This document shows, piece by piece, positions 16,074 through 27,353 of a stretch of 56,652 nucleotides of DNA. How positions within the stretch are numbered: the stretch's first letter is position 1; each line of letters starts with the position of its first letter. The translations under genes and the position numbers were made by a program. The stretch is taken from assembly GCF_000972705.2 (NCBI RefSeq), contig NZ_LATL02000156.1:1-56652 (forward strand), given 5' to 3'. The DNA is from Limnoraphis robusta CS-951 (GTDB lineage: Bacteria > Cyanobacteriota > Cyanobacteriia > Cyanobacteriales > Microcoleaceae). Under the pieces are notes generated by a model that was not told where the DNA came from, searched no databases, and saw nothing but the letters and a program-made list of their open reading frames with translations.

Positions 16074-19000
16074 ATGGACAATTTTATTCGATTTTCAGGC
16101 GATCGCACAACAGTTGATCGCCAAATGAAACACGCTCAAATGCTTATTGCGATAGATTCTGGAGTCACCGATGCTTCTTGGTTAACCAGCCAAGTCCAAC
16201 CGAACGCAGAAGTATTACTGCTTGACCCCAATGTTGACGGCGTAGAGCAAATTACCGCAGCATTAGAGCGTTCCCCCGCTATCAACAGCCTGCACATCGT
16301 CTCACACGGCGAACCCGGCTGTTTATATTTGGGTCAAACGCAATTAAGTCTCAATACCCTCAGCCAATACCAAGAACAGCTTAAAAATTGGTCAAAATAT
16401 CTACAAGGCAACTCCCTAGTTTTATACGGTTGCCAAGTTGCTCAAGGCGTAGGACATCAATTCCTTAACATCTTGCATCAGCTTACTGGAGCTAATATTA
16501 CCGCCTCAGAGCAACGAGTAGGAAACGCCGACTTAGGCGGAACTTGGAACCTGAACATCCGCATCGGAGAGTTCATCAGTTCAGTACAGGAAAAATTAGC
16601 CTTTCTACCTTCTGTCACCCAAACCTACGCAGGGGTATTCATTCCCACCGTTAGTTTAACTGCAACACCTGACACCCTCGTAGAAGAAGAAGCAACGGTA
16701 CTCACCCTAAACTTTGACCTGAGTGAACCCCCACCAGCCGAGGGAATTGATATCACCGTTACCAGTCCCATTGTTAATGCGATCGCCGAGTTAGACGTAT
16801 TTGCAGCCCAATATAGCGGCGCCCGCATTGTTGGGGTGAGCGATGATACCAACGGTTTTACCCTGCGGATCACAGAACAAACCGCAAGCATTACCCTACC
16901 CGTGTTTGATGACAATGAAGACGAAGGGGGTTCAGAAAGCTTTACCTATACGATACAACCGGGCGAGGGCTATGAAATAGACTCCGCAGCGAGTTCAGCA
17001 ACATTTGTAATTGAAGATAGCGACGGAGTAACACCCGAACCGGAACCGACGCCGGAACCCGAACCGGAACCTGTTCCTGAACCCACGCCTGAACCCACGC
17101 CTGAACCCACGCCTGAACCCACGCCTGAACCCACGCCTGAACCCACGCCTGAACCCTCACCTGAACCGACGCCAGAACCCTCACCTGAACCCTCACCAGA
17201 ACCCACAGAACCAGTAGTCAGCTTTACGGCTAGCCCAGATACCATTAGCGAAGCCGAAGGCTCGGTACTAACCCTGAACTTCAACACCTCTGGCGATATC
17301 CCAGAAGAAGGCTTACAAGTGCGGTTACAGGGAGATGTTCCCGGTATCCTGCAACAATTCACCGCAGCCCAGGTTCGTTTTGATCCAGAAACCTTAGAGC
17401 CGTTCTTCCGCTTTGACCGACCCTTAGTAGAAACCGGAGTGACGGGGGGAGTTTTAGATTTATTTGCTCTCGAAGACGACCTGAGTAGCTTCAACTTCAC
17501 GATCACCGAACCCACAGCAACCATCGAAATTCCGGTTTTTGACGATATTCTCGAAGAAGCCGACCAAGAATTTAGCTACAGCTTAGAACCAGGCGTTGGT
17601 TACACCGTTGACCCCGATGGAGAGACAGCCAGCTTCACCGTCACCGATGGTGTAGAGGGTGGTGTTGGGCCAAGCGTTAGCGTAACAGCAGAACCCACAA
17701 CCCTGTTAGAGTCCGAACAAACCGCCATAACCCTGACATTCACCCTGGATGAAGCCCCGCCACCCGAAGGCGTTTTAGTTTATCTGAATGGCGATCTGCC
17801 CCGAGCCATTGCTGAGTTTGATGTCAACGCCTCCAACCCTCGCGATCCAGAAGACGAGATCACCGTTGAAGGCCCAGTCGTAACAGGCGGAAACATTGCC
17901 GGAACCAACGAAACCGTCAGTGCGGTGGTCTTCCGAATAACAGAACAAACCGCAACCCTGACAGTTCCCGTCTTTGAAGACGATGTAGCAGAAGGACTCG
18001 AAACCTTCACCTACACCCTAGAAAACGGTGAAACCTACGAAGTCAATCCCGAAGCGAGTGAATTTACCATCACCATTGATGATAGCGAGGTTAGCGAACC
18101 CGAACCGGAACCCCCAACAGATGGCCCTGTTGTTTCACTACAAACCCTGACCGGCACCTTTAATGGCGATCGCACCGAACTCCGCGATACCATCTTAACG
18201 CCCGAACTGGTGGAATCATTAGGCGAACAAGCAGGCGCATCTACTCTCATACTCAGCCTACAAACCACAGGAGAAATTCCAGAAGAAGGCTTAGAAGTCA
18301 CCATTAACAGTGATGTTGCTTTAGCCGACTACTTCCGTAACTTAGGAAGTCGCCCGTTAACCGTTGGCGGTGAAGTTTTAGATGCTGTCTATGACCCCGA
18401 AACAGGTGCAGCATCCGGTATTCGTCTGCGAGTCAACAGCCCGAATACGTTGATCGCCCTGAACCTAACAAACAAACCCGAAATCGAAACCGACGGCCCC
18501 GAAGACGCTACCTTCACCCTAGAAGCAGGAGAGGGCTACAGCGTTAGCAGCGAGATGGGGTCTTCCACTGTTACCTTCTACGACAGTCTCGAAACCGCAC
18601 CAGAACCTGAAACCTCACCCCAAATTAGCTTAACCGTTAGCGAAACCGCATTAGTTGAGTCCGTTGGTAACACAACCACCCTCACCTTTAACGTTGACGG
18701 TGAAGTTCCCTCTGACGGCATTTTAGTTTACGTTAATAGCACCAGTGGTAACTTTGGTGACTTAGGAGAATTTGATGTCTTCAACGCCGAAATCTCAGGC
18801 GGTGCAGTACCCTTTGCCAACTTCTCAGCCAGTGGCTTCTACTTCAAGATTCTTGAAGATGGCGCATCAATTACCTTACCCGCTTTCGATGAAACCACCA
18901 ACCCAGAAATTGAAGAAGGCATTGTCGAGGGGGTACAAGCCTTTAGCTTTGAAGTAGTAGAAGGTCCCGGTTATACTATCGATCCTGAAGCCAGTGGATT

Positions 19001-22000
19001 TGATGTAACGATCGCTGATAACCCTGATTCTAAACTGCAAGTTAGCTACACCATTGAACCTGTCACTCTGATTGAATCAGAAACAACCGTCGGCGTTCAT
19101 ACCTTTAGCCTCAGTTCACCTCCCCCAGAAGAAGGCGTCACCATATCTGTTAGCGCTCCGATGTTAGCAGAATTTGACTTAGACAGCATCGAAGTCATCG
19201 GCGGAGAAATTGTTAGCGTTAATGAAGGTTTAGACGGCTTTGAGTTCAAACTCACCTCACAAACCGCAACCATTAACCTTCCTGTGGCGGCCGATGGTGA
19301 AACAGAAGGGTTAGAAGAAGCCACCTTCACCGTAGAAGCTGGAGACAGTTATCAAGTCAACCCTGAAGCGGGTACTGCAACCTTCAATTTAGTGGATGTG
19401 ACAGATGAAGTTCCACCACCGACGGAAGTCACCGAACCCAACGATATTATCCCACTGGCGTTTAATACAGGTTTAGGGGAAAACAACCCCGAACTGTCTA
19501 TTACCAGCACTATCGATCACGAAACCAGCAACTTCTACGAAACCGAAAATGGCCGACTCTACATTGACTTTACCGAAGATGTAGACTTCTACAAAGTAGA
19601 CCTGAAAGCCGGAGATATCCTCAGCCTCGATGCCGACGCCAACCAGTTTGAACCGGGTCGCAAAGTCGATCCTTGGCTGCGGATCTTCACTGAAGACGGA
19701 ACCGAAGTCGCTTCTAATGATGATGGTGCGGCGCCCGATGAAATCTTTAATTCAGGTTTCGAGCCATACATCGAGTTTACCGCTCCCGAAGATGGGTCTT
19801 ATTATGTTGGGGTTGCTCTCTACAACAACGGAGAATATGATCCTCTCGTTCCCGGATCAGGCACAGGTAACTTTGACGCCGAACCAGACGGATACGGCCC
19901 CGGTGAATATACGCTCAACTTTGCTCTCAATAATCCTAACGCCTTTACTCCCGAACCGACAGAAATTCCAGCTTCTACAGGTGAAGGCCCGGTTATCTCC
20001 TTATTTGGAGTAACAGGTACCTACCAGAACGACTTTGAGAATGACGAATATGGTATTCTCTCGCCCAGCTTAGTAGAAACGGCACCCGAAGATGCGGGAT
20101 CGGCTCTAAACTTCGTCTTGACCGCAAACGGTGAAGTTCCTGAAGGCGGTATTGAGGTCTATATCAACAGCGACATTGCCTTCCCCGACTACTTTGGTGG
20201 CTTAGAAGATGAGGAATTCGGCCAAGATTATGCGGTTCCCTATGGCGGCAACTTAAATAATAAACCGTTTACCCGAGGCGGACAGTTCCTTGATGCGGTT
20301 TATGATGAAAATGGTCAAGCGACAGGGTTTAAATTCCGCTTGGAAGAATCCTTTGCGACCATCTCACTCAACCCATCCAACCGTGCCGAACCGGAAACCG
20401 ACGGCCCAGAAACCGCAACGTTCTTCTTGGAAGAAAGCGCTGGTTACAACGTCTCGCCGTTCAATAGTTCTACTGTTACCTTCTACGACACTATCGATCA
20501 GGCGCCCGTTCCGACAACAACTCCAGAGGTCAGCCTGGAAATTACTCCGACTGAACTCATTGAGTCCGAGGAAACAGAGTTTACCCTCAATTTCAGCTTG
20601 AGTGAAGCTCCACCCGCAGAAGGCGTACAGGTATACGTCAGCACGGGTACTGCCAACGCATTGAGTGAATTTAGCATCTTTGAAGCCGATATTGATGGGG
20701 GAGTCGCCATTCCTGATGGAAACATCTCAGGGTTCTACTTCCAGATGTTTGCTCCGACCGCTAGCATTACCTTACCTGTATTTAATAGCGTCGATGACAT
20801 CGAAGGCATTGAAGAATACAATTTCACCATTGAACCGGGTGCTGGTTACACGGTAAACCCCGATAGCAGTAGCGCGGTTGTCACCATTAAAGATACCCCA
20901 GACTCCCAAATTCAAGTTAGTCTGACTACAGAACCCGAGGTTTTAGTTGAGTCGGAAGAAACGGTATCGGTTCACAACTTCAGCCTGAGTGCGGAACCCC
21001 CGGAAGAAGGTGTTACGGTTTCTGTAAATGCGCCCAACCTGTCCGAGTTTAACCTCGACGGTATTGTGGTTGAAGGCGGCGAAATTTCTAACGTCGCAGA
21101 CGATAGCTTTGATCTGACCCTAACGGCAAAAGACGCGACTATTAGCCTCCCGGTTGCCAATGATGGTGAAGATGAAAGCCCAGAAGAAGTTACCTTCTCC
21201 TTAGAGGCGGGTACAGGTTATCAAGTTGATCCTGAAGGGGAAACTGCAACCTTTAGCATTGTTGATACTCCCGAACAGGCTGCCACGTCTCGTGATGAAG
21301 CCAATGATACCATTGCCAAAGCGATCGCTACAGGATTAACCTCTGGTAATTCTAATGTGAGCTTTGAGGGTGAAATTGGTCAATATTTTGCCGAAGACGA
21401 AGAAGGTAATAGCCTGACGGTTGATGCGTCTGAAGATGTTGATATGTACAGCTTCGCCCTCAATGCGGGAGATACTATCAAGATCGATGTAGACTCCTTT
21501 GAGTACGAAGTCGAATACTTCGATGTTCCCCAACGCTTAGACTCTCATCTGCGACTGTTTGATGGTGAAGGTAACGAACTCGCCAGCGTTAATAATGCGG
21601 GTGCGGCTGATGAAGTGTTTAGCGGTACTCGTGATCCTTACCTCGAATTTACCGCAACTGAAACAGGCACTTACTTTGTCGGTGTCAGTCAGTGGGGAAA
21701 TACCATCTATGATCCCTTTGAAGCGGGTACGGGTAGTGGTCGCATTTCTCCTCTAACGGGTGTCAATATTGGTGAATACGAAATCGCCTTTGACCTAGTT
21801 CCCGGTGAGGATGGCGGTGATGAACCCGATATCGTTGGCACCGATGACGCGGATACCCTGGTCGGTGATGGGGAAAATAACAGCATCGATGCTTTAGGCG
21901 GTGATGACCTCGTTGCCGGACTCTTGGGCGATGATACCATCTTCGGTGGCGAGGGTGATGATGTCCTACGCGGTGATGCGAATAGCCGTTCTCCTGGCGG

Positions 22001-22439
22001 TTCTGACGGGGGTGATGACGTGATTTCCGGTGGTGCGGGTAATGACCGCATTGGCGGTAAAGGCGGTAATGACCTCCTCAGTGGGGATGAAGGCGATGAT
22101 GAAATCTTCGGCGATGCGGGTGATGACACCATTATGGGCGTCACGGGTAACGATACTCTTACAGGGGATGATTTCTCTGGCGGAAGTGGTAGCGATCTGT
22201 TTGTCTTCGGAAGTGGAGATGGAACAGATTTAATTACTGATTTTGATGTTACTGAAGACTTCATTGGTTTAGTCGAAGGTGAACTCACGTTTGAGGAACT
22301 TTCGATTACCAATAGTGATGCAGGGGCGATGATTAGCGTGAGCGGATCAGGGGAAACCTTAGCGGTTCTCTCGGGTGTGGATGCGGATATTCTCACTCCT
22401 GAACTGTTCCTTGTGACCCCAAATGTTTCTTTTGGTTAA
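16074..22439 (+). CDS. Giant DUF4347 / Calx-beta / PPC / RTX surface adhesin
   Basis: 2121 residues with no Sec signal. Residues ~20-180 match the DUF4347 domain common at the N-terminus of cyanobacterial giant surface proteins ([26 protein letters not shown]). Then follow at least eight Calx-beta-like units, each starting with [16 protein letters not shown] strands and a PPxEG loop. A (PEPT)n/(PEPS)n linker lies near residues 320-382. Two PPC-like domains lie near 1120-1290 and 1740-1910. The C-terminus (~1920-2050) has glycine-aspartate RTX nonapeptides ([20 protein letters not shown]) that bind calcium, plus the typical post-RTX tail. The RTX end suggests type I secretion. A block of about 620 residues (odd domain, two Calx-beta, PPC) is duplicated in tandem. 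The gene looks richer in G+C than the PKS/NRPS genes. Confidence 0.9.
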   Translation: MDNFIRFSGDRTTVDRQMKHAQMLIAIDSGVTDASWLTSQVQPNAEVLLLDPNVDGVEQITAALERSPAINSLHIVSHGEPGCLYLGQTQLSLNTLSQYQEQLKNWSKYLQGNSLVLYGCQVAQGVGHQFLNILHQLTGANITASEQRVGNADLGGTWNLNIRIGEFISSVQEKLAFLPSVTQTYAGVFIPTVSLTATPDTLVEEEATVLTLNFDLSEPPPAEGIDITVTSPIVNAIAELDVFAAQYSGARIVGVSDDTNGFTLRITEQTASITLPVFDDNEDEGGSESFTYTIQPGEGYEIDSAASSATFVIEDSDGVTPEPEPTPEPEPEPVPEPTPEPTPEPTPEPTPEPTPEPTPEPSPEPTPEPSPEPSPEPTEPVVSFTASPDTISEAEGSVLTLNFNTSGDIPEEGLQVRLQGDVPGILQQFTAAQVRFDPETLEPFFRFDRPLVETGVTGGVLDLFALEDDLSSFNFTITEPTATIEIPVFDDILEEADQEFSYSLEPGVGYTVDPDGETASFTVTDGVEGGVGPSVSVTAEPTTLLESEQTAITLTFTLDEAPPPEGVLVYLNGDLPRAIAEFDVNASNPRDPEDEITVEGPVVTGGNIAGTNETVSAVVFRITEQTATLTVPVFEDDVAEGLETFTYTLENGETYEVNPEASEFTITIDDSEVSEPEPEPPTDGPVVSLQTLTGTFNGDRTELRDTILTPELVESLGEQAGASTLILSLQTTGEIPEEGLEVTINSDVALADYFRNLGSRPLTVGGEVLDAVYDPETGAASGIRLRVNSPNTLIALNLTNKPEIETDGPEDATFTLEAGEGYSVSSEMGSSTVTFYDSLETAPEPETSPQISLTVSETALVESVGNTTTLTFNVDGEVPSDGILVYVNSTSGNFGDLGEFDVFNAEISGGAVPFANFSASGFYFKILEDGASITLPAFDETTNPEIEEGIVEGVQAFSFEVVEGPGYTIDPEASGFDVTIADNPDSKLQVSYTIEPVTLIESETTVGVHTFSLSSPPPEEGVTISVSAPMLAEFDLDSIEVIGGEIVSVNEGLDGFEFKLTSQTATINLPVAADGETEGLEEATFTVEAGDSYQVNPEAGTATFNLVDVTDEVPPPTEVTEPNDIIPLAFNTGLGENNPELSITSTIDHETSNFYETENGRLYIDFTEDVDFYKVDLKAGDILSLDADANQFEPGRKVDPWLRIFTEDGTEVASNDDGAAPDEIFNSGFEPYIEFTAPEDGSYYVGVALYNNGEYDPLVPGSGTGNFDAEPDGYGPGEYTLNFALNNPNAFTPEPTEIPASTGEGPVISLFGVTGTYQNDFENDEYGILSPSLVETAPEDAGSALNFVLTANGEVPEGGIEVYINSDIAFPDYFGGLEDEEFGQDYAVPYGGNLNNKPFTRGGQFLDAVYDENGQATGFKFRLEESFATISLNPSNRAEPETDGPETATFFLEESAGYNVSPFNSSTVTFYDTIDQAPVPTTTPEVSLEITPTELIESEETEFTLNFSLSEAPPAEGVQVYVSTGTANALSEFSIFEADIDGGVAIPDGNISGFYFQMFAPTASITLPVFNSVDDIEGIEEYNFTIEPGAGYTVNPDSSSAVVTIKDTPDSQIQVSLTTEPEVLVESEETVSVHNFSLSAEPPEEGVTVSVNAPNLSEFNLDGIVVEGGEISNVADDSFDLTLTAKDATISLPVANDGEDESPEEVTFSLEAGTGYQVDPEGETATFSIVDTPEQAATSRDEANDTIAKAIATGLTSGNSNVSFEGEIGQYFAEDEEGNSLTVDASEDVDMYSFALNAGDTIKIDVDSFEYEVEYFDVPQRLDSHLRLFDGEGNELASVNNAGAADEVFSGTRDPYLEFTATETGTYFVGVSQWGNTIYDPFEAGTGSGRISPLTGVNIGEYEIAFDLVPGEDGGDEPDIVGTDDADTLVGDGENNSIDALGGDDLVAGLLGDDTIFGGEGDDVLRGDANSRSPGGSDGGDDVISGGAGNDRIGGKGGNDLLSGDEGDDEIFGDAGDDTIMGVTGNDTLTGDDFSGGSGSDLFVFGSGDGTDLITDFDVTEDFIGLVEGELTFEELSITNSDAGAMISVSGSGETLAVLSGVDADILTPELFLVTPNVSFG
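17076..17147 (+). repeat. Six perfect 12-bp tandem repeats encoding Pro-Glu-Pro-Thr
   Basis: CCTGAACCCACG is repeated six times without change, then continues into imperfect units (CCTGAACCCTCA and similar) to about 17212. It lies inside the adhesin gene and codes for a rigid Pro-Glu-Pro-Thr/Ser spacer. Perfect identity suggests a slippage-prone site where linker length can vary between strains. Confidence 0.9.
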
Positions 22440-22481
22440 TCAACACCGAAAGTAGCAAACTATCGGTCTAATTAGGTTAAA

Positions 22482-22574
22482 AGTAGAGGCTGGCTTAGGC
22501 TGGTCTCTACTGAAAATTTGATTCAAATTATCAGAGTTTTAAATCTAAAATCACCCTAATTTGGGGGATTTAAA
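22482..22574 (+). terminator. Hairpins after the adhesin gene
   Basis: AGTAGAG at 22482-22488 pairs with CTCTACT at 22505-22511 across a 16-base loop. A second structure pairs TTTAAATC at 22538-22545 with GATTTAAA at 22567-22574 around a CACCC/GGGGG core. Neither has a strong T tail on this strand, so termination is only probable. The second resembles the CCCTAAATCCCCC-type repeats elsewhere in the window. Confidence 0.45.
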
Positions 22575-22643
22575 AAACATTGAATCCTTGAGGAGAACAC
22601 CAAGAGAGCAATCGATGTAGTTCAATAAAAAGGCTAAAAAATT

Positions 22644-23153
22644 ATGCCAACACTTTCATTAACTGCAACTCCCACAACTCTAATTGAAGCAGAACAAACC
22701 CTATTAACGCTCAATTTTAACCTCGACGAACCGCCCCCAGCAGAAGGAATTATCGTTACTTTGAGCAGCGATATGATTAATTCACTCGGGGAATTTGATG
22801 TATTTGCAACTCAATTTTCCGGGGCGCAAATTGTTAGTGTGAGTGATAATACGGATGGTTTTACTTTACGACTAACCGAACAAACAGCAAGCATTAGTTT
22901 ACCAGTCTTTACTGATAACGAGGAAGAAGGTAGCGAAACCATTACTTTTACTGTCGAAGCAGGTGTTGGATTAACTTTAGATCCTGATGCGAGTTCTGTA
23001 GCAATTACCCTTCAAGATATAGCAGATTCTACACCAACTCCAACTCCGGTTGAAAGTTTCTATGATGAAGCCGTCGATGGAGATATTTCTGGCGATCGCA
23101 ATGCTCCAACAATACTTGAATTAGAAGAGGGTGTCAATTCTTTAACGGGGTGA
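22644..23153 (+). pseudogene. Truncated Calx-beta adhesin relative
   Basis: 169 residues. Residues 1-130 are a Calx-beta unit close to the first such unit of the neighbouring giant adhesin: [28 protein letters not shown] and LTEQTASISLPVF align almost word for word. Residues ~138-169 begin a PPC-like domain (ESFYDEAVDGDISGDRNAPT), but the frame stops after NSLTG, at about the point where that domain should continue. The next 190 bp contain no continuation in one frame. It looks like the 5' remnant of a longer duplicated gene. It could still be expressed as a small protein. Confidence 0.65.
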
Positions 23154-23343
23154 CAAACGCTGAGTATTTTTCTCGATACCCCGTCTACTTTTTCAATCAC
23201 GGGTCATCTCTTGAACTTTGAATCTTGATCTCTAGAGAAGCTTGTGATCACGCTGTTGACCGAGCGATCGCCAATATTTTGTCAACTCATCTCATATGGT
23301 TTACTATACTTATTGACATTCATCCTCATTAACTAGAGATCTG

Positions 23344-24198
23344 ATGGAATGGCTGGCTGCACCGATAGGCTTTATCAAATATCTTTTAACGGCTTTTGTG
23401 ATGTACGGCTTGTTCATCGTCGTTGAACGTCTACATCCGGCTGAACCCCGTCAACCCCTGCGCCACCTGTGGTTTAACCTGAGATGGTATGTTCTCTACA
23501 GCTTGATTATCCTGTTAATTAGAGCAGCAGGTATCGGGTCTATTGTGACATTAACACAAGGCTGGCTAAATGCACCCTACATTGCTATACCTGCCCCGCG
23601 AAGCTTATGGGAATATATTGGCGTGGGTTTACTTTACCTGGGAATTACTGACTTTTTTTACTATTGGTTTCATCGCTGTCAACACACTAAACCGTTTTTG
23701 TGGGAACAGCACAAGTTTCACCACAGCGAAGTCTCCCTAAATGTTACGAGTACCCAGAGAGTCCATTGGCTAGAAGACCCGCTAATTCTTCTGTTTTTGA
23801 GTGTTCCGATGGGAATTCTGTTTCAGTTTGAGGGTCTTGAAATTGGGATTTTGGCGTTTATTGAGATTCTTTGGTTGCAGTTTATTCATATGAATCTGCG
23901 GCTGGAATTGGGCGGGTTTTCTCCGTTGATTACTGGGCCTCAACATCATCGGATTCATCATTCTTTTGAAGAGAAACATCTCGATAAAAACTTTGCGGCG
24001 TTTTTCCCTTTTTGGGATATTGTATTCGGGACTTACTATCGACCCCGTAAAGGTGAGTTCCCCGCAACAGGGTTAGCCACAGGCGAGAACTATAACAATC
24101 TTTGGGTTGCTGTGATGCTACCGTTGCGAGAATGGAGTGGGCCTCGTTATTTCAAGACTTGGATGAAGAAAATTGCTTTTCACAAGTCCCTCCACTAA
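23344..24198 (+). CDS. Fatty acid hydroxylase / sterol desaturase superfamily membrane enzyme
   Basis: 284 residues with several hydrophobic segments. It carries the histidine clusters that bind the diiron centre in this superfamily: HRCQH (in YYWFHRCQHTKPFLW), HKFHH shortly after it, and HHRIHH near residue 200. Members hydroxylate or desaturate lipid chains or carotenoids, using oxygen. A role in tailoring the lipid made by the PKS block is possible, but the gene stands alone between adhesin and hydrolase genes. Upstream, TTGTCA at 23279 and TATACT at 23305 are a weak promoter candidate with long spacing. Confidence 0.85.
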   Translation: MEWLAAPIGFIKYLLTAFVMYGLFIVVERLHPAEPRQPLRHLWFNLRWYVLYSLIILLIRAAGIGSIVTLTQGWLNAPYIAIPAPRSLWEYIGVGLLYLGITDFFYYWFHRCQHTKPFLWEQHKFHHSEVSLNVTSTQRVHWLEDPLILLFLSVPMGILFQFEGLEIGILAFIEILWLQFIHMNLRLELGGFSPLITGPQHHRIHHSFEEKHLDKNFAAFFPFWDIVFGTYYRPRKGEFPATGLATGENYNNLWVAVMLPLREWSGPRYFKTWMKKIAFHKSLH

Positions 24199-24292
24199 AG
24201 GAGTATGAGTTTTTTTTGGAAAGATTTTTGTTTGATGCGACTACCGTAAAAAATTGTACTGTTTTTTTATAGAATTGAGGAGTCTAACTTTA

Positions 24293-25594
24293 GTGAATTT
24301 GTCAAATCTCAGAATTAAAGTACCTGTATTGATTGGAATTGCGATCACAATTTTTCTAGGATTAGCAAAAGATGTTAAATCGGCATCGTTAGTTGAGGAT
24401 ATTAGTGAAAATCCTTTCTTGTTAGAAGTTGTTAATCGTAGTTCTTTTACGAATACAGTTTCCGATGATCTTGCTGAAGAACTCGATCTCATCTTTGCTG
24501 AAACAACGGATGATATTCCGGGGGCTTTTATGGCAATTATTAGCCCGAGAGGAACTTGGTTAGGAACGAGTGGGTTTTCACAGCTAGAAACTCAAACCCC
24601 GTTAACGGTTGAAGATCGATTTGAAATTGGGAGTATTACTAAGATTTTTGTGGCGACAACGGTTTTACAATTAGTAGAAGAAGGAATGCTAACGCTTGAA
24701 GATACTTTAGATGAATGGTTGCCGTCTCAAGTGTTAGAAAATGTTCCCAATGCTGAACAGATTACGATTCGTCAATTGTTAAATCATACGAGTGGAATTG
24801 TTGATTATACTCTGCCGTTGTTCTTTCAAGCCCAAAGAAATCCGGGTATATTTTTACAAGAATGGCAACCGGAAGAACTTTTGACTTTTATTAGCAATCA
24901 AGAACCCTATTTTTCGCCAGGTGAATCTTGGGAATATTCTAATACGAATGTGATTTTATTGGGGTTAATTGTAGAAACGGCAACTCAATCGAATATTGCG
25001 GCTGAAATTCGTTCTCGGGTTCTTGAACCTTTAGCGTTAAATAATACCTTTTTTGCGGAGGAAGAAGACATTCCGGGAGGCTATGTTGATGCTTATTGGG
25101 ATTTTGATCAAGATGGCACGTTTAATAATATTTCTCAGGCTAATTTATCTTGGGCTTGGGCGGCAGGTGCGATGGTTTCTAACCCAACAGATATGGCACG
25201 ATTTATTGCAGGTTTGTTGACTGGGGATCTTTTAGAACCTGAATCTTTGGCAGAAATGTTGACTGTGGTTAAACCGATTGATTCTAATAATTATGATGCT
25301 TATGGTTTAGGAATTGGGGTGTTAGAAAGTCCGATTAGACAATGGTATGGTCATCGAGGTTTAACGTTAGCCCATCGCTCAAATTTATTCTATTCTCCGA
25401 CGGATAATGTGATTTATATCGAGTTGATTAATTCACGAGATTTAGATAATATCAGTAATCCCATTTTTCGGGCTTGGCGTGAAGCTCAAGAACCGATTGC
25501 ATCCGTACCTGAACCGGGAATATTATCGGCGTTTGGGGTGGTTTTAGTGGGTGGATTTTTGATTCGGTTTAAACGGCAAGCTGACAGTAAATAG
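24293..25594 (+). CDS. Serine beta-lactamase-fold hydrolase (class C / D-Ala-D-Ala carboxypeptidase type) with PEP-CTERM anchor
   Basis: 433 residues from the GTG at 24293, chosen because TTGAGGAG stands ~11 bases upstream; the longer TTG frame at 24254 lacks such a site. Residues 1-30 are a signal peptide. Catalytic motifs are SITK (Ser114, Lys117), Y215-S-N217 and H354-R-G, as in class C beta-lactamases, esterases and peptidoglycan carboxypeptidases. The C-terminus is a PEP-CTERM tail: SVPEPGILSAFGVVLVGGF followed by basic residues. Activity cannot be narrowed between esterase and peptidase. Combining this hydrolase fold with a PEP-CTERM tail suggests an enzyme displayed on the cell surface. 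Confidence 0.87.
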   Translation: MNLSNLRIKVPVLIGIAITIFLGLAKDVKSASLVEDISENPFLLEVVNRSSFTNTVSDDLAEELDLIFAETTDDIPGAFMAIISPRGTWLGTSGFSQLETQTPLTVEDRFEIGSITKIFVATTVLQLVEEGMLTLEDTLDEWLPSQVLENVPNAEQITIRQLLNHTSGIVDYTLPLFFQAQRNPGIFLQEWQPEELLTFISNQEPYFSPGESWEYSNTNVILLGLIVETATQSNIAAEIRSRVLEPLALNNTFFAEEEDIPGGYVDAYWDFDQDGTFNNISQANLSWAWAAGAMVSNPTDMARFIAGLLTGDLLEPESLAEMLTVVKPIDSNNYDAYGLGIGVLESPIRQWYGHRGLTLAHRSNLFYSPTDNVIYIELINSRDLDNISNPIFRAWREAQEPIASVPEPGILSAFGVVLVGGFLIRFKRQADSK

Positions 25595-25661
25595 ATTATA
25601 CAGACTCCTAATTGCAGCAAAATACCTTAATAAAAGTCGATCTAAGCATTGATGGAGTTTA

Positions 25662-27239
25662 ATGTCAAGTTTCAATATTGTCTGGTTAATTGGGCCTGTT
25701 TCAACGGTCTTATTAGCTGTTCCTGTGTCAGTTTATTGGGTGCAAAATCGAGTTCAAGTGACACCTGAACTTATCGAAACTTTAACGGTTCCTGTGGAAG
25801 CTAAAGAAATTACCGTGCGAATTACAGCCAGTGGAGTGGTACAACCTGTACGGCGAGTAAATCTCAGTCCAAAAACACAAGGACGCTTGGCTCAATTATA
25901 CGTTGAACAAGGCGATCGCGTGCAAGTGGGTCAACTGATTGCCCGTATGGAAAGTGGCGAAATAGAGGCGCAATTATTACAAGCAAAAGCGCAATTAGTT
26001 AGAGTAAAAGCTAACTTACAAAAACTCAAAACCGGAAGTCGTCCCGAAGAAATTGCAGCAGCCGAAGCGAGGTTAAATCAAACTCAAGCCCGTTTAGCTG
26101 AATTAGAAGCGGGAACTCGTTCCGAAGAAATTGCTCAAGCTCAAGCGAAATTAAATGAAGCAGAAGCAAGATTAGCGGATGCTCGTTCGGGAAGTCTTGA
26201 AGAAGAAATTGCTCAAGCTCGATCAAGAATTGAAGCGAATGAAGCGGAATTAGAACTGGCTAATGAACGGGTTAATCGCTATAAAAATTTACGAGAACAG
26301 GGCGCAATTTCTCAAGATGAACTCGAAGAATATCGACAAAATGAACGGCGATTGAGTGCGATTGTAGAGGAATCTCAAAGACGTTTAGAACAACTTCAAC
26401 AAAGTCGAAAAACTCAAATAGAACAATTACAAGCAACGGTTGACATGGAACGTCAAGCCTTGCGACAATTGCAAAATGGGGCGCGTCCTGAAGAAATTGC
26501 TCAAGTTCAAGCTGAAGTTGCTGAAGCCCAAAGTCAACTCAATGAATTATTAAATGGAACTCGACCTGAAGAAATTGCAGGTGCCGAAGCTGAAGTTGCC
26601 GAAGCAGAAGCCTCTGTTCAGTATTATCAAACTCAGTTAAAAGATACAGAAGTTCGCGCTCCTTTTGCGGGAATTATTGCCCAACGTTATGCAGTAGAAG
26701 GGGCGTTTGTTACCCCTGCAACTTCGGCATCTGATGCGACTTCTGCGACTTCAACTTCGATTGTAGCCTTGGCAAAAGATTTAGAAGTTTTAGCCAAAAT
26801 TCCGGAAGCGGATATTGGGCAAATTAAACCCAATCAAAAAGTAGAAATTGTTGCGGATGCTTACCCGGATCAAGTGTTTGCAGGACAAGTGCAGTTAATC
26901 GCACCGGAAGCGGTAAAAGAACAAGATGTTACTTTGTTTCAAGCCAGAATTGAAATTAGTACAGGCAAAGAAAAACTTCAGTCTGGGATGAATGTTGATC
27001 TCAAGTTTGTAGGAGAAACTCTCAAAAATTCACTCGTTGTTCCGACGGTTGCTATTGTCACCCATCAAGGAGAAACGGGGGTTTTAATGCCCGATGAAGA
27101 AAATAAACCGGAATTTCATCCGGTGACAACGGGTTCCACGTTAGGGAATCAAATTCAGATTCTTCAAGGTGTACAAACAGGTGATCGCGTTTTTGTTGAA
27201 TTACCAGAAAATCAAACGTTAGAAGACATTATCAAGTAA
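25662..27239 (+). CDS. HlyD/DevB-type membrane fusion protein
   Basis: 525 residues with one N-terminal membrane segment (WLIGPVSTVLLAVPVSVYWV). It has the biotinyl-lipoyl split halves (VVQPVRRVNLSPKTQGRL... and VRAPFAGIIAQRYAVEGAFV) flanking a long alpha-helical hairpin, then beta-barrel and membrane-proximal domains. The hairpin is built from ~26-residue repeats of the form G-x-R-x-EEIA-x-AEA-x-L; three lie on the descending and two on the ascending arm. It is followed after 114 bp by a MacB/DevC-type permease, so the pair resembles DevB-DevC of the cyanobacterial DevBCA exporter, which moves glycolipids across the envelope. The substrate is unknown; a lipid product of this region is attractive but unproven. 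Confidence 0.88.
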   Translation: MSSFNIVWLIGPVSTVLLAVPVSVYWVQNRVQVTPELIETLTVPVEAKEITVRITASGVVQPVRRVNLSPKTQGRLAQLYVEQGDRVQVGQLIARMESGEIEAQLLQAKAQLVRVKANLQKLKTGSRPEEIAAAEARLNQTQARLAELEAGTRSEEIAQAQAKLNEAEARLADARSGSLEEEIAQARSRIEANEAELELANERVNRYKNLREQGAISQDELEEYRQNERRLSAIVEESQRRLEQLQQSRKTQIEQLQATVDMERQALRQLQNGARPEEIAQVQAEVAEAQSQLNELLNGTRPEEIAGAEAEVAEAEASVQYYQTQLKDTEVRAPFAGIIAQRYAVEGAFVTPATSASDATSATSTSIVALAKDLEVLAKIPEADIGQIKPNQKVEIVADAYPDQVFAGQVQLIAPEAVKEQDVTLFQARIEISTGKEKLQSGMNVDLKFVGETLKNSLVVPTVAIVTHQGETGVLMPDEENKPEFHPVTTGSTLGNQIQILQGVQTGDRVFVELPENQTLEDIIK

Positions 27240-27353
27240 AAAAAGTGGAATCTATTGGCTTAGACTTCTACAAATAAACTCATCCGTTAAAAAAGCCAAA
27301 ACCCCAAAAAACCAAAATCAACCCATCCGTTACAATCAACTTATCCATTACAA

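Noticed and set aside
17076..17147. Possible CRISPR or satellite outside a gene
   Set aside because: It is a 12-bp in-frame coding repeat within the adhesin, giving a Pro-Glu-Pro-Thr linker.
21707..22396. Long minus-strand frame opposite the RTX repeats
   Set aside because: It is a shadow of the glycine-aspartate codon pattern of the adhesin, Ser/Pro-rich with no features.
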